Both the position numbers and the translations under genes were made by a program. Shown piece after piece: positions 33,154 to 42,562 of a stretch of DNA of 64,000 nt. This DNA is from Spectribacter acetivorans. Its GTDB lineage: Bacteria > Pseudomonadota > Gammaproteobacteria > Nevskiales > Salinisphaeraceae. The number at the start of each line of letters is the position of its first letter. Positions within the stretch are counted from its first letter, which is position 1. The notes beneath the pieces are model-generated. The model searched no databases. It was not told the origin of the DNA and saw nothing but the letters and a program-made list of their open reading frames with translations. The stretch covers positions 62,001 to 126,000 of the forward strand of contig NZ_JAVRHY010000005.1 in NCBI RefSeq assembly GCF_031846305.1, written 5' to 3'.

Positions 33154-34752
33154 ATGGCTGACCTCAAGCATTACACCCTGCAGGATGTCGCGGCTCAACC
33201 CGCTGTACGTCAAACCCTGCTGCTGGCCGGGCTGGCTGCGGCGGTCGCGGTGGGGCTGTTCATATTCTTCTGGGCACAGAAGCCGGCTTTCGTGACTCTT
33301 TACGGGGGTCTGGGCAGCGAGGACGTTGCGGCCGTCACCCAGAGCCTGGATACCGCCGGCATCAGTCATCGCCTGAGCGCCGCCGGGACTGTCTCGGTTC
33401 CGGCCGGTGAGCTGCACACCGCCCGACTCAAGCTCGCCGAGCAGGGATTGCCCAGCGGCAGTGGCAGCGGCTTTGAAATGATGGCCGAGAGCCAGGGCTT
33501 CGGTGTCAGCCAGTTCATGGAGAACGCCCGTTATCAGCATGCCCTGGAGACAGAGCTGGTTCGCACGATCAGTGCGATGCAGCCGGTCAACAGCGCACGC
33601 ATCCATCTGGCGACGCCCAAGCGCACTGCTTTCGCCCGCGAGCGCGAGGCGGCCAGCGCCTCCGTGTTCCTGGATCTTCACCCGGGCCGCAGTCTTACCG
33701 ACAACCAGATCGCAGCCATCGCCAATCTGGTGGCCTCGGGCGTAACCGATATGGCCGCCGACGACGTCACCGTAGTGGATCAACGGGGCCGCCTGCTCAA
33801 TGGCGGCAAGCGCGACAGTCGCGTTGCCATGTCCGCCACCCAGTTCGATTACCTGCGCCGGGTGGAAGACAGCTATGCCGACCGGGTCGAGTCCCTGCTC
33901 ACCCCGGTGACCGGGGCGGGTCGGGTGCGCGCCGAGGTGGCGGTGGACATGGATTTCTCGGTGACCGAGCGTACCAGCGAGAACTTCGAGCCGAAGCCCG
34001 AGGCCATCCGCAGCGAGCAGATTCTCGAAAACAGTGATAACGGCGGTACCAACGGTATTGCCGGCGGCATCCCGGGGGCGACCAGCAACCAGCCGCCGGA
34101 GTCCGGCGCCGAAGGTCGCGAGGCTGCCGGCACGCAGAGCGTCCGCCGCGAGAGCACCCGTAACTTCGAGCTGGATCGCACGATCAGCCATACCCGGAAT
34201 GCCAGCGGTGATATACAGCGCTTGTCCGTGGCGGTGCTGGTGGACAACGTGCCGCGGACCAATGCACAGGGCGTCACCGAATCGGTACCGCTGACCGACG
34301 CCGAGATCACGCGCCTGGAGAGCCTGGTGCGTGACGCGGTCGGCTTCAACGCCGAGCGGGGCGATACCGTGAGCGTGATGAACGCGGCGTTCGTGTCGCC
34401 GGAGATCTCCGATGTGCCCGCCGCACCCATCTGGCAGAGCCCGGCGCTGCGTGACTGGGGGCGGCAGATCATGGGCGGGTTGCTGGTGCTGATCCTGCTG
34501 TTCGCGGTGTTACGGCCGGTGCTGCGGCAGATTCTTTCCCAGCCGAATTTCAATGCCATGCGCAACGTGACGCCGGTCGAAGACGAACTCGGCAACGACC
34601 GGCTGACACTGTCGGGCCCGCGCGCGGCCGCTGCCGCGGCGGTGTCCGACGGGCCTTACGAGCAGCAGCTCATGCTGGCCAGACAGGCCGTGAGCAATGA
34701 CGCCAAGCGAGTGGCGCAAGTGGTTCAAACGTGGGTGAAACAGGATGGCTGA
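33154..34752 (+). CDS. fliF: FliF, MS-ring protein
   Basis: 532 residues from ATG 33154 (GTG 33148 is an alternative). First membrane segment about 22-43, the ring-building motifs in residues 45-250 (YGGLGSEDVAAVTQSLDTAGI, GLPSGSGSGFEMM, ENARYQHALETELVRTISAMQPVNSARIHLATPKRTAFARE), a flexible middle, second membrane segment near residue 440 and a cytoplasmic FliG-binding tail. It is the foundation of the basal body in the inner membrane. Confidence 0.96.
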   Translation: MADLKHYTLQDVAAQPAVRQTLLLAGLAAAVAVGLFIFFWAQKPAFVTLYGGLGSEDVAAVTQSLDTAGISHRLSAAGTVSVPAGELHTARLKLAEQGLPSGSGSGFEMMAESQGFGVSQFMENARYQHALETELVRTISAMQPVNSARIHLATPKRTAFAREREAASASVFLDLHPGRSLTDNQIAAIANLVASGVTDMAADDVTVVDQRGRLLNGGKRDSRVAMSATQFDYLRRVEDSYADRVESLLTPVTGAGRVRAEVAVDMDFSVTERTSENFEPKPEAIRSEQILENSDNGGTNGIAGGIPGATSNQPPESGAEGREAAGTQSVRRESTRNFELDRTISHTRNASGDIQRLSVAVLVDNVPRTNAQGVTESVPLTDAEITRLESLVRDAVGFNAERGDTVSVMNAAFVSPEISDVPAAPIWQSPALRDWGRQIMGGLLVLILLFAVLRPVLRQILSQPNFNAMRNVTPVEDELGNDRLTLSGPRAAAAAAVSDGPYEQQLMLARQAVSNDAKRVAQVVQTWVKQDG

Positions 34753-35755
34753 AGTCGCCGCAACCAGAATCCCCGGGCCCGAGCGGGCGGCGATTCTACT
34801 GATGTCGCTGGGCGAGGCGGAGGCCGCCGAGGTCCTCAAGCACATGGGTGCCAAGGACGTACAGAAAGTCGGAACGGCCATGGCCACGCTTTCCAACGTC
34901 AGCCGCGAACGTGCTGCCGGCGTGCTTGGCGAGTTCTGCGCCACCCTCAACGAACAGACCTCGCTGGGTGTGGGCGCCGAGGACTACGTGCGCACGGTTC
35001 TGGTCAACGCGCTTGGCGAGGACAAGGCCGGCAGCCTGATCGACCGCATCCTGCTGGGACGCAACAGCAAGGGGCTGGATGCGCTCAAGTGGATGGATAC
35101 GCGGCAGGTCGCTGAACTGATCCGCAACGAGCATCCGCAGATCATTGCCATCGTGCTCAGCTATCTGGACAGCGATCAGGCGGCAAGCATCCTCAGCCTG
35201 CTGCCAGAGCGCTCGCGTGCCGAGATCGTGATGCGGGTGGCAACCCTGGACGGCATCCAGCCCAATGCGCTGCGCGAACTCGACGAGCTGATGGAACGGC
35301 AGTTTGCCGGCCACGACAACATCAAGTCCTCGAGCGTCGGGGGTGTCAAGGTCGCCGCCAGCATCATGAATCTGCTCGACTCGACGGAGGAACAGGGGTT
35401 AATGGCCCGTATTGCCGAACTCGACCAGCGTCTGGGTGAGTCCATCCAGGAACTGATGTTCGTGTTCGACAACCTGGTGGAAATCGACGACCGGGGCATT
35501 CAGCGGCTCCTGCGCGAGATCGGTGGTGACACGCTGGCGCTGGCCCTGAAGGGGGCCGAGCCGGCGGTATCGGAGAAGTTGATGAACAACATGTCCCAGC
35601 GTGCGGCCGAAATCCTGCGCGAGGACATGGAAACCAAGGGGCCGGTGCGCCTGGCGGATGTAGAGGGTGCGCAGAAGGAGATTCTCAACGTCGCCCGCCG
35701 CCTGGCCGACGACGGTGAAATCATGCTGGGCGGTGGAGGCGAAACCTATGTCTGA
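34745..35755 (+). CDS. fliG: FliG, rotor switch protein
   Basis: 336 residues, overlapping fliF by 8 bases. Contains GPERAAILLMSLGEAEAAEVLKHM, the EHPQ motif in LIRNEHPQIIAIVLSYLDSDQAASIL, and the torque helix region LMFVFDNLVEIDDRGIQRLLREI with conserved charges that meet the MotA-type stator (MotC at 52679). Confidence 0.97.
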   Translation: MAEVAATRIPGPERAAILLMSLGEAEAAEVLKHMGAKDVQKVGTAMATLSNVSRERAAGVLGEFCATLNEQTSLGVGAEDYVRTVLVNALGEDKAGSLIDRILLGRNSKGLDALKWMDTRQVAELIRNEHPQIIAIVLSYLDSDQAASILSLLPERSRAEIVMRVATLDGIQPNALRELDELMERQFAGHDNIKSSSVGGVKVAASIMNLLDSTEEQGLMARIAELDQRLGESIQELMFVFDNLVEIDDRGIQRLLREIGGDTLALALKGAEPAVSEKLMNNMSQRAAEILREDMETKGPVRLADVEGAQKEILNVARRLADDGEIMLGGGGETYV

Positions 35756-36317
35756 CGCCGCCGTTCGCTGGGATATGCCACTGCTGGCAGATCGCAACCG
35801 CCGGCCGCGCAGTGCTGCGGAACTCGATGCCATTGCCGATGCTGCCCGCGATGAGGGCTATCAGGCCGGCCTCGACCAGGGCCGTGAAGCCGGCCGCGCC
35901 GCGATGGCCGCGGAGGCGGCGCGCTTGCGGACCGCACTCACGCGGCTGCAGCGACCGCTGGCCGATCTGGATGCCGATGTCGAGGCCGCGCTGGTCTGGC
36001 TGGCCGGCGAGATCGGCGGCGCGCTGTTCGGTCATGCCCTTGCCACCGATGCCGACACCCCGATCCGACTGGCCCGGCTGGCGCTCGACACGCTGGGTCA
36101 CGGCGAGCGCGAGGTGCGTCTCTACGTGAATGCCACGGATTTTGACGGCATCCGGACGGCGCTGGACGCCGATCCCGCGATGCCGCCCGTGCGCCTGATG
36201 ACGGATTCGGCGCTGGGCCCGGGCGAAAATCGCCTGGAAACCGACAGCACGGTCGTGGACGGCAGCCTGAAGACCCGGCTGGACCGCATCCGCGAACAAC
36301 TCCTGGCCGGGGCATGA
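35748..36317 (+). CDS. fliH: FliH, regulator of the export ATPase
   Basis: 189 residues, start overlapping fliG by 8 bases. The N-terminal stretch includes a tryptophan (RWDMPLL) like that used to dock FliH at the export gate. AAR DEGYQAGLDQGREAGRAAMAAEAARL is the GxxxG-rich helix typical of FliH. The C-terminal domain (LALDTLGHGEREVRLYVNATD, then LGPGENRLETDSTVVDGSLKTRLDRI) matches the family. Binds FliI and FliN. Confidence 0.92.
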   Translation: MSDAAVRWDMPLLADRNRRPRSAAELDAIADAARDEGYQAGLDQGREAGRAAMAAEAARLRTALTRLQRPLADLDADVEAALVWLAGEIGGALFGHALATDADTPIRLARLALDTLGHGEREVRLYVNATDFDGIRTALDADPAMPPVRLMTDSALGPGENRLETDSTVVDGSLKTRLDRIREQLLAGA

Positions 36318-37711
36318 CCGGGCCCGTTTCCATGACGGGTACCACTCTGGCCGGCCGGCTGGCTGCCCGGGGGCAGCTGCCGCTGTCGGCCGGCTTTACC
36401 GCCGAAGGGCTGCTGCAGCGGGTCGTCGGCCTCACACTGGAGGCCACCGGTTGCCGTTTGCAGATCGGCGGGCGGTGCCGCATCCACATGGGCGATGGTG
36501 AGGGCGTGGAGGCGGAAGTGGTCGGCTTCGCCGGCGATCGTACCTATCTCATGCCCACGGGCGAATTGCGCGGTGTCGTGCCGAATGCCCGGGTGTTGCC
36601 CATGCCGCGCGGCGCGCTGGTGCCGGTGGGCGAAGGCCTTCTGGGGCGGGTGATCGATGGCGAGGGCCGTCCCCTGGACAGCCGACCCATGCCCGTGACC
36701 GAACACCGTGTCCCGCTGATGGGCGAACCCATCAACCCGTTGATGCGACCGCCGATCCGGCAACCGCTGGATGTCGGTGTGCGCGCCATCAACGGCCTGC
36801 TGACACTGGGCCGGGGGCAGCGCGTGGGTCTGTTCGCCGGCAGTGGGGTTGGCAAAAGCACACTGCTGGGCATGATGACGCGGCAGACCGAGGCCGACGT
36901 GATCGTAGTCGGGCTGATCGGCGAGCGCGGCCGTGAAGTGGGCGATTTCGTCCACAGCGTGCTGGGTGCCCATCACATGCAGCGTTCGGTGGTAGTGGCC
37001 ACCCCGGCTGACCGCACACCGTTGATGCGGTTGCGCGGGGCGTGGCTGGCTACCGCCATCGCGGAGTACTTTCGCAGCACGGGCCGGCAGGTACTGCTGC
37101 TGATGGATTCATTGACCCGCTTTGCCCAGGCGCAGCGGGAGATCGGACTGGCGGTGGGTGAACCGCCGACCACGCGGGGATATCCGCCCTCGGTGTTCGC
37201 ACGCTTGCCGATGCTGGTCGAGCGGGCCGGAACCGGTCCCGGTGGTGGCTCGATCACCGGGATCTACACCGTCCTGACCGAAGGTGACGATCCGCATGAC
37301 CCCGTCGCGGATACCGCCCGGGCGATTCTGGATGGCCATATCATGCTGTCGCGGCGCGTCGCCGAAGGCGGTCGTTTCCCCGCCATTGATATCGAGGCTT
37401 CGGTCAGCCGCCTGGCGAGCGATATTACCCGTCCCGAGCAGCAGCAGGCAGCCGCCAGTTTCCGGCGGCTCTACAGCCGCTATCAGTCCAACCGGGATCT
37501 CATCCAGCTGGGTGCCTACAAGGCCGGCAGCGATCCCGAGATCGACGCCGCCATCCGCGCCTGGCCGGCGCTGGAGACCTATCTCACCCAAACGCGGCAG
37601 GAAGCCGCGGACATGCGCCAGAGCGTGATCGACCTGCGGGGGTTATTCGGCCCGTCGGCCGATACGCCATTCATTACCAAGGAAGGGGATGATCATCATG
37701 CAGCAACGTGA
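36314..37711 (+). CDS. fliI: FliI, flagellar export ATPase
   Basis: 465 residues, ATGA overlap with fliH. Walker A GLFAGSGVGKST, Walker B region VLLLMDSLTRFAQAQREIGLAVGEPPTTRGYPPSVFARLP, and the F1-beta-like block GGSITGIYTVLTEGDDPHDPVADTARAILDGHIMLSR. Energises export of axial proteins together with FliH and FliJ. Confidence 0.97.
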   Translation: MTGPVSMTGTTLAGRLAARGQLPLSAGFTAEGLLQRVVGLTLEATGCRLQIGGRCRIHMGDGEGVEAEVVGFAGDRTYLMPTGELRGVVPNARVLPMPRGALVPVGEGLLGRVIDGEGRPLDSRPMPVTEHRVPLMGEPINPLMRPPIRQPLDVGVRAINGLLTLGRGQRVGLFAGSGVGKSTLLGMMTRQTEADVIVVGLIGERGREVGDFVHSVLGAHHMQRSVVVATPADRTPLMRLRGAWLATAIAEYFRSTGRQVLLLMDSLTRFAQAQREIGLAVGEPPTTRGYPPSVFARLPMLVERAGTGPGGGSITGIYTVLTEGDDPHDPVADTARAILDGHIMLSRRVAEGGRFPAIDIEASVSRLASDITRPEQQQAAASFRRLYSRYQSNRDLIQLGAYKAGSDPEIDAAIRAWPALETYLTQTRQEAADMRQSVIDLRGLFGPSADTPFITKEGDDHHAAT

Positions 37712-38150
37712 ACAACAGCTCGCCACACTGGGTCGACTGGCCGGCGAGCGTGTCCGGCAGGCCGTGACGGAGCTGGGACACAGTCGCGGCGAGGCCGCGC
37801 GACAGGCCGGCCGGCTGCAGGAACTGGAGCAGTATCTCGATGAATATCGGGCCAGCGCCGCGGCCGAAGGCCGTGCTGCCTCTCCCGTGCTGCTGGCCAA
37901 TCAGCGTGCATTCATGGCGCGGCTGCAACAGGCCGTCGAGATGCAGATGCAGGTCGTGGATGCCGCCAGGGCCCGGGAGTCCGAAGCCCATGGGTGCTGG
38001 CAAGGGCAGCGCCAGGATGCCCGCCGGGTGGAAACGCTGCTAAACAGGGCCCATGACACCGCCCGCATTCGCCGGCTGGGTCTCGAGCAGAAGATGGCCG
38101 ACGAGCAGGCCGTGCAGCGCTTCGGGCAACCGGCGCTGGTCGGCGGTTGA
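37698..38150 (+). CDS. fliJ: FliJ, export chaperone/stalk protein
   Basis: 150 residues from ATG 37698, which is correctly spaced from GGAAGGGG; the ATG at 37689 touches it. The whole protein is an antiparallel coiled coil rich in Q, R, A and E, as in FliJ, which inserts into the FliI hexamer like a gamma-subunit. Family identification rests on fold and position after fliI. Confidence 0.88.
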   Translation: MQQREQQLATLGRLAGERVRQAVTELGHSRGEAARQAGRLQELEQYLDEYRASAAAEGRAASPVLLANQRAFMARLQQAVEMQMQVVDAARARESEAHGCWQGQRQDARRVETLLNRAHDTARIRRLGLEQKMADEQAVQRFGQPALVGG

Positions 38151-38152
38151 GC

Positions 38153-39397
38153 ATGATCCAGTCGTCACTGCCGACAGGCGCCCAAGGCACCCGGACGACG
38201 TCGCCGGGGGATGACACGCGGGTATCCGATACGGGCGGCGGGCTGTTCGGCGCACTGTTTGCGGCGTTCGCCGGTCCCGCGGACGCCGGGGCATTACGAC
38301 AGCCGGGCGCCCCGGCTCAGCCGATCCCGGATGCTAGCGGCGCTGGCGCCGACGAGTTTGCCGTTGTACGGGATGACCCGTCAGTGGTTCCGTCACCGGT
38401 TCCCGGCGTGACCGGTGCCCCCATCTCTGTCACACCGGACAACGCGTTAGGCGTTTCGCCGCACTTACCTGGCGTTACCGGAATTTCTGCCGAGGATCGT
38501 GCGGCAATCGAGGCACCGCCACTGACTGCCACCGCGGGATCTCAGACGGTGGCCTCGGCTCGCCAAGGCTCGTCCACGATGCCGCTACCGGAAGCCGGTG
38601 TCACAGGGCGCTGGATCGGGGCCGCTGAGACATCGATGCCACCTGTGGCATCGACGACCACCGATGCCACGGCCCCGACCGGATCAGGGCGCGGGCAGGC
38701 CGACTCCCGGCAGTTGCCGGTCGGCATCGAGGTTACCCGCCGCGCGGCGCCTGCGCTGGATTCTTTCGCGAATCCGGCGCTCGGCACGCCGCCACAGGCC
38801 TCTCGCAATCCTGCCCCGGCCGCGTTCGCCGATCTTCTGCTCCGACGGCCGGTCGGTGATCCTCCCGGTCAGGCCGTTGTCGTATCGTCGGCTGACACGG
38901 CCGGCCTCATGGTCGGTTCCCTGTCGAGTACTTCGCTATCGGTTCCGGTACCCGCCGCGGCACTGCCGCTGCCCCCGGGCGGAACGCCGCCGACCCCGCA
39001 AGCCCTCTCCGATCAGGTCTTCGTCGCGGTCCAGCGAGGGGACCAGCAGATCGAGCTGATGCTGGAGCCCGCCGACCTTGGTCGGCTGCGGATCCAGCTG
39101 CAGCTGGATGGGGATCAGGTCAACCTGCAATTCCAGTCGGCGAACCCGGCGGCCCGCGAAGCGATCGAGTCGGCCCTGCCGCGGTTGCGGGAGATGCTGG
39201 CGGATCAGGGCCTGCAGCTGGGCGAAACCGCGGTCGGTGACCAGGGACACGGGGCGCGGCGGCAGCCGGGTGAACCGGCAGCGCCACGGCACGATGGCAC
39301 CCCCGTTTCCGAGCCGGCATTGACGCCGAGCCCGGGCGATGTCGCCACCGGTGCGGATCCGGCGACGGCGCAAGGCCTGATCGACCTCTACGCCTGA
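38153..39397 (+). CDS. fliK: FliK, hook-length control protein
   Basis: 414 residues from ATG 38153. The N-terminal ~270 residues are low-complexity and rich in P, A, G, S and T, as expected for the molecular ruler. The C-terminal Flg_hook domain is clear: QIELMLEPADLGRLRIQLQLDGDQVNLQFQSANPAAREAIESALPRLREMLADQGLQLG. It measures the hook and switches FlhB specificity. Last gene of the fliE operon. Confidence 0.93.
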   Translation: MIQSSLPTGAQGTRTTSPGDDTRVSDTGGGLFGALFAAFAGPADAGALRQPGAPAQPIPDASGAGADEFAVVRDDPSVVPSPVPGVTGAPISVTPDNALGVSPHLPGVTGISAEDRAAIEAPPLTATAGSQTVASARQGSSTMPLPEAGVTGRWIGAAETSMPPVASTTTDATAPTGSGRGQADSRQLPVGIEVTRRAAPALDSFANPALGTPPQASRNPAPAAFADLLLRRPVGDPPGQAVVVSSADTAGLMVGSLSSTSLSVPVPAAALPLPPGGTPPTPQALSDQVFVAVQRGDQQIELMLEPADLGRLRIQLQLDGDQVNLQFQSANPAAREAIESALPRLREMLADQGLQLGETAVGDQGHGARRQPGEPAAPRHDGTPVSEPALTPSPGDVATGADPATAQGLIDLYA

Positions 39398-39464
39398 CGC
39401 CGGTTTTTTGGCGGCGCTGCCGACCGCCGGGACGGGTATTTGGCGTCCGAAATCCGTGCCCGCA

Positions 39465-39477
39465 TAACCATCTGATT
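39465..39477 (-). promoter_or_regulatory. IHF-like site upstream of fliL
   Basis: Minus strand AATCAGATGGTTA fits WATCARNNNNTTR exactly. It lies 28 bases upstream of the fliL -24 box, next to an AT-rich run (ATTAAAAATATAAAA). Confidence 0.45.
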
Positions 39478-39504
39478 AAAAATATAAAACGCACCCACAA
39501 GGCC

Positions 39505-39520
39505 TGGCACAGGGGTTGCT
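39505..39520 (+). promoter_or_regulatory. Sigma-54 promoter of the fliL operon
   Basis: TGGCAC-AGGGG-TTGCT, an exact consensus match. The predicted start near 39531 rules out the TTG at 39523 as a start codon and gives a 25-base leader to ATG 39556. Confidence 0.88.
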
Positions 39521-39555
39521 CCTTGTCATCCCACACTTCTTCACTGCCTGGCCCG

Positions 39556-40056
39556 ATGCCCCGACATGTTCGTCCCTCGTTCCGCCCGCGATCTCGCCAG
39601 CGGGGCGGTCTGATTCTGATTGTGAGCGGTCTTGCCACGTTGCTGGCTCTGGCGGCGGCGGGTGCCGCCTTCTGGTGGTTTGCGCTGGCCAATCAGGCCG
39701 CTGCCGAGACGGCCGACGAGGCAACGCCTCCGCTCGCCAACCCCTACTACGTGTCACTGGGTGACGCGTTCGTGGTCAATCTCGCCGACGACGAGGCCAT
39801 GCGGTTTCTGCAGACCGAGGTCGAGGTGATGACGCGGCACGGGGAGATGGTGGCGGCCCTGGAAACCCATCTCCCGGTGATCCGAAATCGGCTCCTGCTG
39901 TTGCTGGGAAGCCGGCGCTTCGAGGAGTTGGCGACCCGCGCCGATAAGGAAGCGCTTCAGGCAGCTGCCCTCGACGAGGTTCGCAAGGTACTGGCCGACG
40001 CCGGCGAAACCGGCGCGGTCGAGGCCCTCTACTTCACCAGCATGGTGATGCAGTAA
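39556..40056 (+). CDS. fliL: FliL, stator-associated basal body protein
   Basis: 166 residues from ATG 39556, placed by the promoter. A basic N-terminus is followed by one membrane segment (LILIVSGLATLLALAAAGAAFWWF) and a periplasmic domain containing YYVSLGDAFVVNL and HLPVIRNRLLLLLGSRRFEEL, the FliL pattern. FliL surrounds and supports stator units. First gene of fliLMNOPQR-flhB-flhA. Confidence 0.93.
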   Translation: MPRHVRPSFRPRSRQRGGLILIVSGLATLLALAAAGAAFWWFALANQAAAETADEATPPLANPYYVSLGDAFVVNLADDEAMRFLQTEVEVMTRHGEMVAALETHLPVIRNRLLLLLGSRRFEELATRADKEALQAAALDEVRKVLADAGETGAVEALYFTSMVMQ

Positions 40057-41060
40057 TGGCTTCCAGTGACGAGGAAATTCTCAGCCAGGACGAGATCGAC
40101 GCGCTGCTCCACGGCGTGGATAGCGGTGCGGTCGACACTGATCCGGTGCCGTCCCGGCCGGGCGAGGTACAGCAATTTGACCTTGCCACCCAGGATCGCA
40201 TCGTGCGTGGCCGATTGCCCACGCTGGAAATGATCAACGAGCGTTTTGCCCGGGCGTTCCGCATCTCTCTGTTCAACATGCTTCGGCGTTCGCCCGAACT
40301 CAACGTGGTGGGCGTCGAAAACCAGAAATATGCCGAATATCTGCAGACCCTCTACGTGCCCAGCAATCTCAACATGGTTCGCGTACGGCCCCTGCGCGGC
40401 ACTGCGCTGATCGTGTTCGAGCCCAGGCTGGTGTTCACGCTGGTCGACAACTTCTTCGGCGGTGACGGGCGATACCAGACCAAGATCGAAGGCCGCGAAT
40501 TCACGCCCACCGAGATGCGGGTCGTGCGCCTGCTGCTCGACAAGGCCTTCACGGACCTGATCGAGGCCTGGGCACCGGTGATGGATATCGAGTTCGAGCA
40601 TGTCCAGTCGGAAATGAATCCCCATCTGGCCACCATCGTCAGCCCGTCCGAGGTAGTTGTGGTCAGCCGCTTCCACGTCGAACTGGAGGGTGGCGGCGGC
40701 CAGGTCCACGTGACGCTGCCCTACGCGATGCTGGAACCGATCCGCGAGCTTCTCGATGCCGGCATCCAGAGCGATCGCAAGGAACGCGACGAGGGCTGGG
40801 CGGCTGCGCTGCGCGAGCAGATCAAGGACGCGGAGGTGGACGTGTCGAGCGTGCTTCTGACCAAGCGCATGAGGCTGGGCGAGCTGGTGCGACTCAAGGC
40901 CGGCGACATCCTGCCCATCGATCTCCCGCCCGAAGTGGCGCTGCAGGTGGAGGGCATTCCTACCTTCCGCTGCCAGTTCGGTAACTCCCGCGGCAACAAC
41001 GCCCTGCAAATCAAAGGCGTGATCCGGCGTGATCCGCCGGCACAACGCACCACTCACTAG
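40056..41060 (+). CDS. fliM: FliM, C-ring switch protein and CheY-P receptor
   Basis: 334 residues. Its ATG shares the last base of the fliL stop. The N-terminal CheY-binding peptide ILSQDEIDALLHGVDSG is intact. The middle domain has NMVRVRPLRGTALIVFEPRLVFTLVDNFFGGDGR with the GGxG motif, and the C-terminal SpoA domain has LRLKAGDILPIDLPPEV-type sequence (VRLKAGDILPIDLP). CheY from 49735 should bind here to change rotation. Confidence 0.97.
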   Translation: MASSDEEILSQDEIDALLHGVDSGAVDTDPVPSRPGEVQQFDLATQDRIVRGRLPTLEMINERFARAFRISLFNMLRRSPELNVVGVENQKYAEYLQTLYVPSNLNMVRVRPLRGTALIVFEPRLVFTLVDNFFGGDGRYQTKIEGREFTPTEMRVVRLLLDKAFTDLIEAWAPVMDIEFEHVQSEMNPHLATIVSPSEVVVVSRFHVELEGGGGQVHVTLPYAMLEPIRELLDAGIQSDRKERDEGWAAALREQIKDAEVDVSSVLLTKRMRLGELVRLKAGDILPIDLPPEVALQVEGIPTFRCQFGNSRGNNALQIKGVIRRDPPAQRTTH

Positions 41061-41064
41061 AGCG

Positions 41065-41454
41065 ATGAACTCCATGGACAACACCGTCACCGACCAGCCC
41101 AACGGCAAGGCCCGCAGCGATGTGGCCAGGGCCGATTTCGATGAACTGCACGAGCAGGATGGCCACGCCCACTCGTCCGCTGCCGAGAACGGCGATGTGA
41201 ATCTCGACGTCATCCTCGACGTCTCGATCACGCTGTCGATGGAGGTGGGGCGTACGCGGCTGCCAATCCGCAGCCTGTTGCAGCTCAACCAGGGGTCGGT
41301 CGTGGAACTCGACCGCGCCGCCGGAGAGCCGCTGGACGTCTACGTCAACGGCACCCTTGTGGCCCACGGGGAAGTGGTGGTGGTGAATGACAAGTTCGGC
41401 GTGCGTCTGATCGATGTGGTCAGCCCTGCCGAACGCATCCGCAACCTGCGCTGA
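41065..41454 (+). CDS. fliN: FliN, C-ring switch protein
   Basis: 129 residues from ATG 41065. The C-terminal ~80 residues form the SpoA domain (NLDVILDVSITLSMEVGRTRLPIRSLLQLNQGSVVELDRAAGEPLDVYVNGTLVAHGEVVVVNDKFGVRL), near consensus. The N-terminal 45 residues are acidic and poorly conserved. Docks FliH-FliI at the C-ring. Confidence 0.96.
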   Translation: MNSMDNTVTDQPNGKARSDVARADFDELHEQDGHAHSSAAENGDVNLDVILDVSITLSMEVGRTRLPIRSLLQLNQGSVVELDRAAGEPLDVYVNGTLVAHGEVVVVNDKFGVRLIDVVSPAERIRNLR

Positions 41455-41456
41455 TC

Positions 41457-41819
41457 ATGGAAGCTGCAACCGAGGCGGCCGGCAGTGCCGCCATGCCCCT
41501 GGTTGGCTGGGGGCAGGTCCTGCTCTCGCTGCTGCTGGTCCTGGCGGCAATGCTGACGGTGTTGTGGTTGTTGCGCCGGGTACATGGCGGCATCGGTGCG
41601 CGCAGTGGCGGCATCCGGATCCATGCCGCGGCGGCCGTCGGTGCCAAGGAGCGGGTGGTGGTGGTCGAAGCGGGCGGGCGAACCCTGTTGCTGGGGGTGG
41701 CCGCCGGCAGCGTCCGCACTCTGGCCGAACTGGATGCACCACCCGCCGCGGCAGTGCCGCAAGCGGCCAGCTTCGGCGATCTGCTGGCGCGGCTGCGTGG
41801 CCGGAGTCAGAACCCATGA
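41457..41819 (+). CDS. fliO: FliO, export gate assembly protein
   Basis: 120 residues. One membrane segment (VLLSLLLVLAAMLTVLWLL, about 21-39), then a small cytoplasmic domain with IRIHAAAAVGAKERVVVVEAGGRTLLLGVAAGSVRTL, the FliO signature. Scaffold for FliP assembly. Overlaps fliP in ATGA. Confidence 0.92.
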   Translation: MEAATEAAGSAAMPLVGWGQVLLSLLLVLAAMLTVLWLLRRVHGGIGARSGGIRIHAAAAVGAKERVVVVEAGGRTLLLGVAAGSVRTLAELDAPPAAAVPQAASFGDLLARLRGRSQNP

Positions 41820-42562
41820 GGCGGATGCTGCCCGGACTGATGGTTCTGGCGTTGCTGGTACTGCCGACGCTGGTCTCGGCCCAGGCGTTGCCGGCGGTGA
41901 CGGTTACCGGCAACGGCGAGGGTGGGCAGACCTACTCCCTGTCACTGCAGGTGCTGCTGGCGATGACGGCGATCACGCTGTTGCCGGCAATGCTGCTTAC
42001 CATGACCTCGTTCACCCGCATCGTCATCGTGCTGGGTCTGCTGCGGCACGCCCTGGGCACCGGCCAGACCCCCTCCAACCAGATTCTGGTCGGCCTCGCC
42101 CTGTTCCTGACGCTGTTCGTCATGGCGCCGGTGCTGCAGACCATCTACGACGATGCCGTCACCCCGTATCTGGATGGCAGCCTCCCCGCCGAGGAAGCGG
42201 TATCGGTGGGCGTGACGCCGCTGCGGGCCTTCATGCTCGATCAGACCCGAACCTCCAGTCTCAACACCTTTGCGGACCTGGCCGGTCAGCCGGAGGGCTA
42301 TGCCAGCCGCGAGGACGTGCCGTTTCCGGTGCTGCTGGCGGCATTTGTCACCAGTGAGCTGACCACTGCCTTCCAGATCGGTTTCATGCTGTTCATCCCG
42401 TTCGTGGTCATCGATCTGGTGGTAGCCAGCGTGCTCATGTCCATGGGCATGATGATGCTCTCGCCGATGCTCATATCCCTGCCGTTCAAGATCATGCTGT
42501 TCGTGCTGGTGGACGGCTGGGCGCTGGTGATGGGCAGCCTCGCCGGGACCTTCTATCAATGA
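41816..42562 (+). CDS. fliP: FliP, export gate protein
   Basis: 248 residues with a cleavable signal peptide (MVLALLVLPTLVSAQA). Near-consensus FliP blocks: FTRIVIVLGLLRHALGTGQTPSNQILVGLALFLTLFVM, AFMLDQTRTSSLNTFADLAG and FQIGFMLFIPFVVIDLVVASVLMSMGMMMLSPMLISLPFKIMLFVLVDGW. Forms the FliP5-FliQ4-FliR1 channel core. Confidence 0.97.
   Translation: MRRMLPGLMVLALLVLPTLVSAQALPAVTVTGNGEGGQTYSLSLQVLLAMTAITLLPAMLLTMTSFTRIVIVLGLLRHALGTGQTPSNQILVGLALFLTLFVMAPVLQTIYDDAVTPYLDGSLPAEEAVSVGVTPLRAFMLDQTRTSSLNTFADLAGQPEGYASREDVPFPVLLAAFVTSELTTAFQIGFMLFIPFVVIDLVVASVLMSMGMMMLSPMLISLPFKIMLFVLVDGWALVMGSLAGTFYQ

Noticed and set aside
39523..39555. N-terminal extension of FliL from TTG 39523
   Set aside because: It begins 3 bases after the -12 box of a perfect sigma-54 promoter and would lie upstream of the predicted transcript start.
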